Assembly (NCBI RefSeq): GCF_003206715.1
Contig: NZ_PZJU01000036.1
Coordinates: 1 to 41,967 of the forward strand
Reading direction: 5' to 3'
DNA from: Salinicola peritrichatus
GTDB taxonomy: Bacteria > Pseudomonadota > Gammaproteobacteria > Pseudomonadales > Halomonadaceae
DNA length: 41,967 nt
Numbering within the stretch: position 1 is the first letter of the stretch; every line of letters starts with the position of its first letter. The notes under the pieces were generated by a model. It was not told the origin of the DNA. It saw nothing but the letters and a program-made list of their open reading frames with translations, and ran no database searches. Below, one piece after another: positions 41,935 to 41,967 of this stretch. The position numbers were made by a program, and so were the translations under genes.

Positions 41935-41967
41935 CGAGTCTCTCGGATCGGCAGCTACGAGCGGAAG

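Overview
The window is a GC-rich chromosomal segment from a gammaproteobacterium. An MvaT-type (not enterobacterial H-NS) nucleoid protein, RfaH, a YjbEFGH/Wza-Wzb-Wzc exopolysaccharide locus, a ModEABC cluster and a dispersed repeat whose style I associate with Halomonas, Salinicola and Kushneria all suggest a Halomonadaceae member. The family assignment is inference; no rRNA or marker search was possible. No rRNA, tRNA, CRISPR array, intact insertion sequence or prophage was seen.

Layout. (1) 1-6168: rfaH, a SlyD/FKBP-type isomerase, a lytic transglycosylase, proS, a Yip1-family membrane protein, a small lipoprotein and an AmiD-like amidase. (2) 6165-7540: a coupled SatD/DUF3307 pair of unknown role. 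(3) 7762-10715: a membrane GGDEF protein, an MvaT-family xenogeneic silencer and a stand-alone protein resembling only the MvaT oligomerisation end, then a long structured leader before ugd. (4) 12171-16965: an MscS-like channel and a LysR / CaiB-type CoA-transferase / HMG-CoA-lyase-like unit. (5) 16978-24028: the purine catabolic operon xdhA-xdhB-xdhC-guaD (minus strand), divergent from a RutR-like TetR regulator, with a perfect palindromic operator between them. (6) 24397-27446: modE-modA-modB-modC with a recognisable ModE box. These genes supply molybdate, which the neighbouring xanthine dehydrogenase needs. (7) 27537-31494: a His/Met-rich PepSY membrane protein with a DUF2946 protein (probably copper-related), then an Ada-AlkA fusion overlapping ogt. 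(8) 31593-41934: exopolysaccharide genes in two divergent units, yjbE-F-G-H (minus) and wza-wzb-wzc-wzx (plus), separated by an AT-rich region of about 0.9 kb.

Main result. A perfect ops element (GGCGGTAGCGTG) lies at 36613-36624, in the leader of wza, and the gene for its reader, RfaH, starts at 192 of the same window. With ugd (UDP-glucuronate supply), the MvaT/truncated-MvaT pair and a GGDEF protein, the window holds a plausible regulatory circuit for exopolysaccharide made of RfaH antitermination, xenogeneic silencing and c-di-GMP. Other points of interest are a cyclase-like signature in SatD, an attenuator-like leader with an ops-like loop before ugd, a structured yjbE leader, a three-hairpin dispersed repeat inside the yjb operon and an in-frame 18-bp minisatellite in the CoA-transferase gene.
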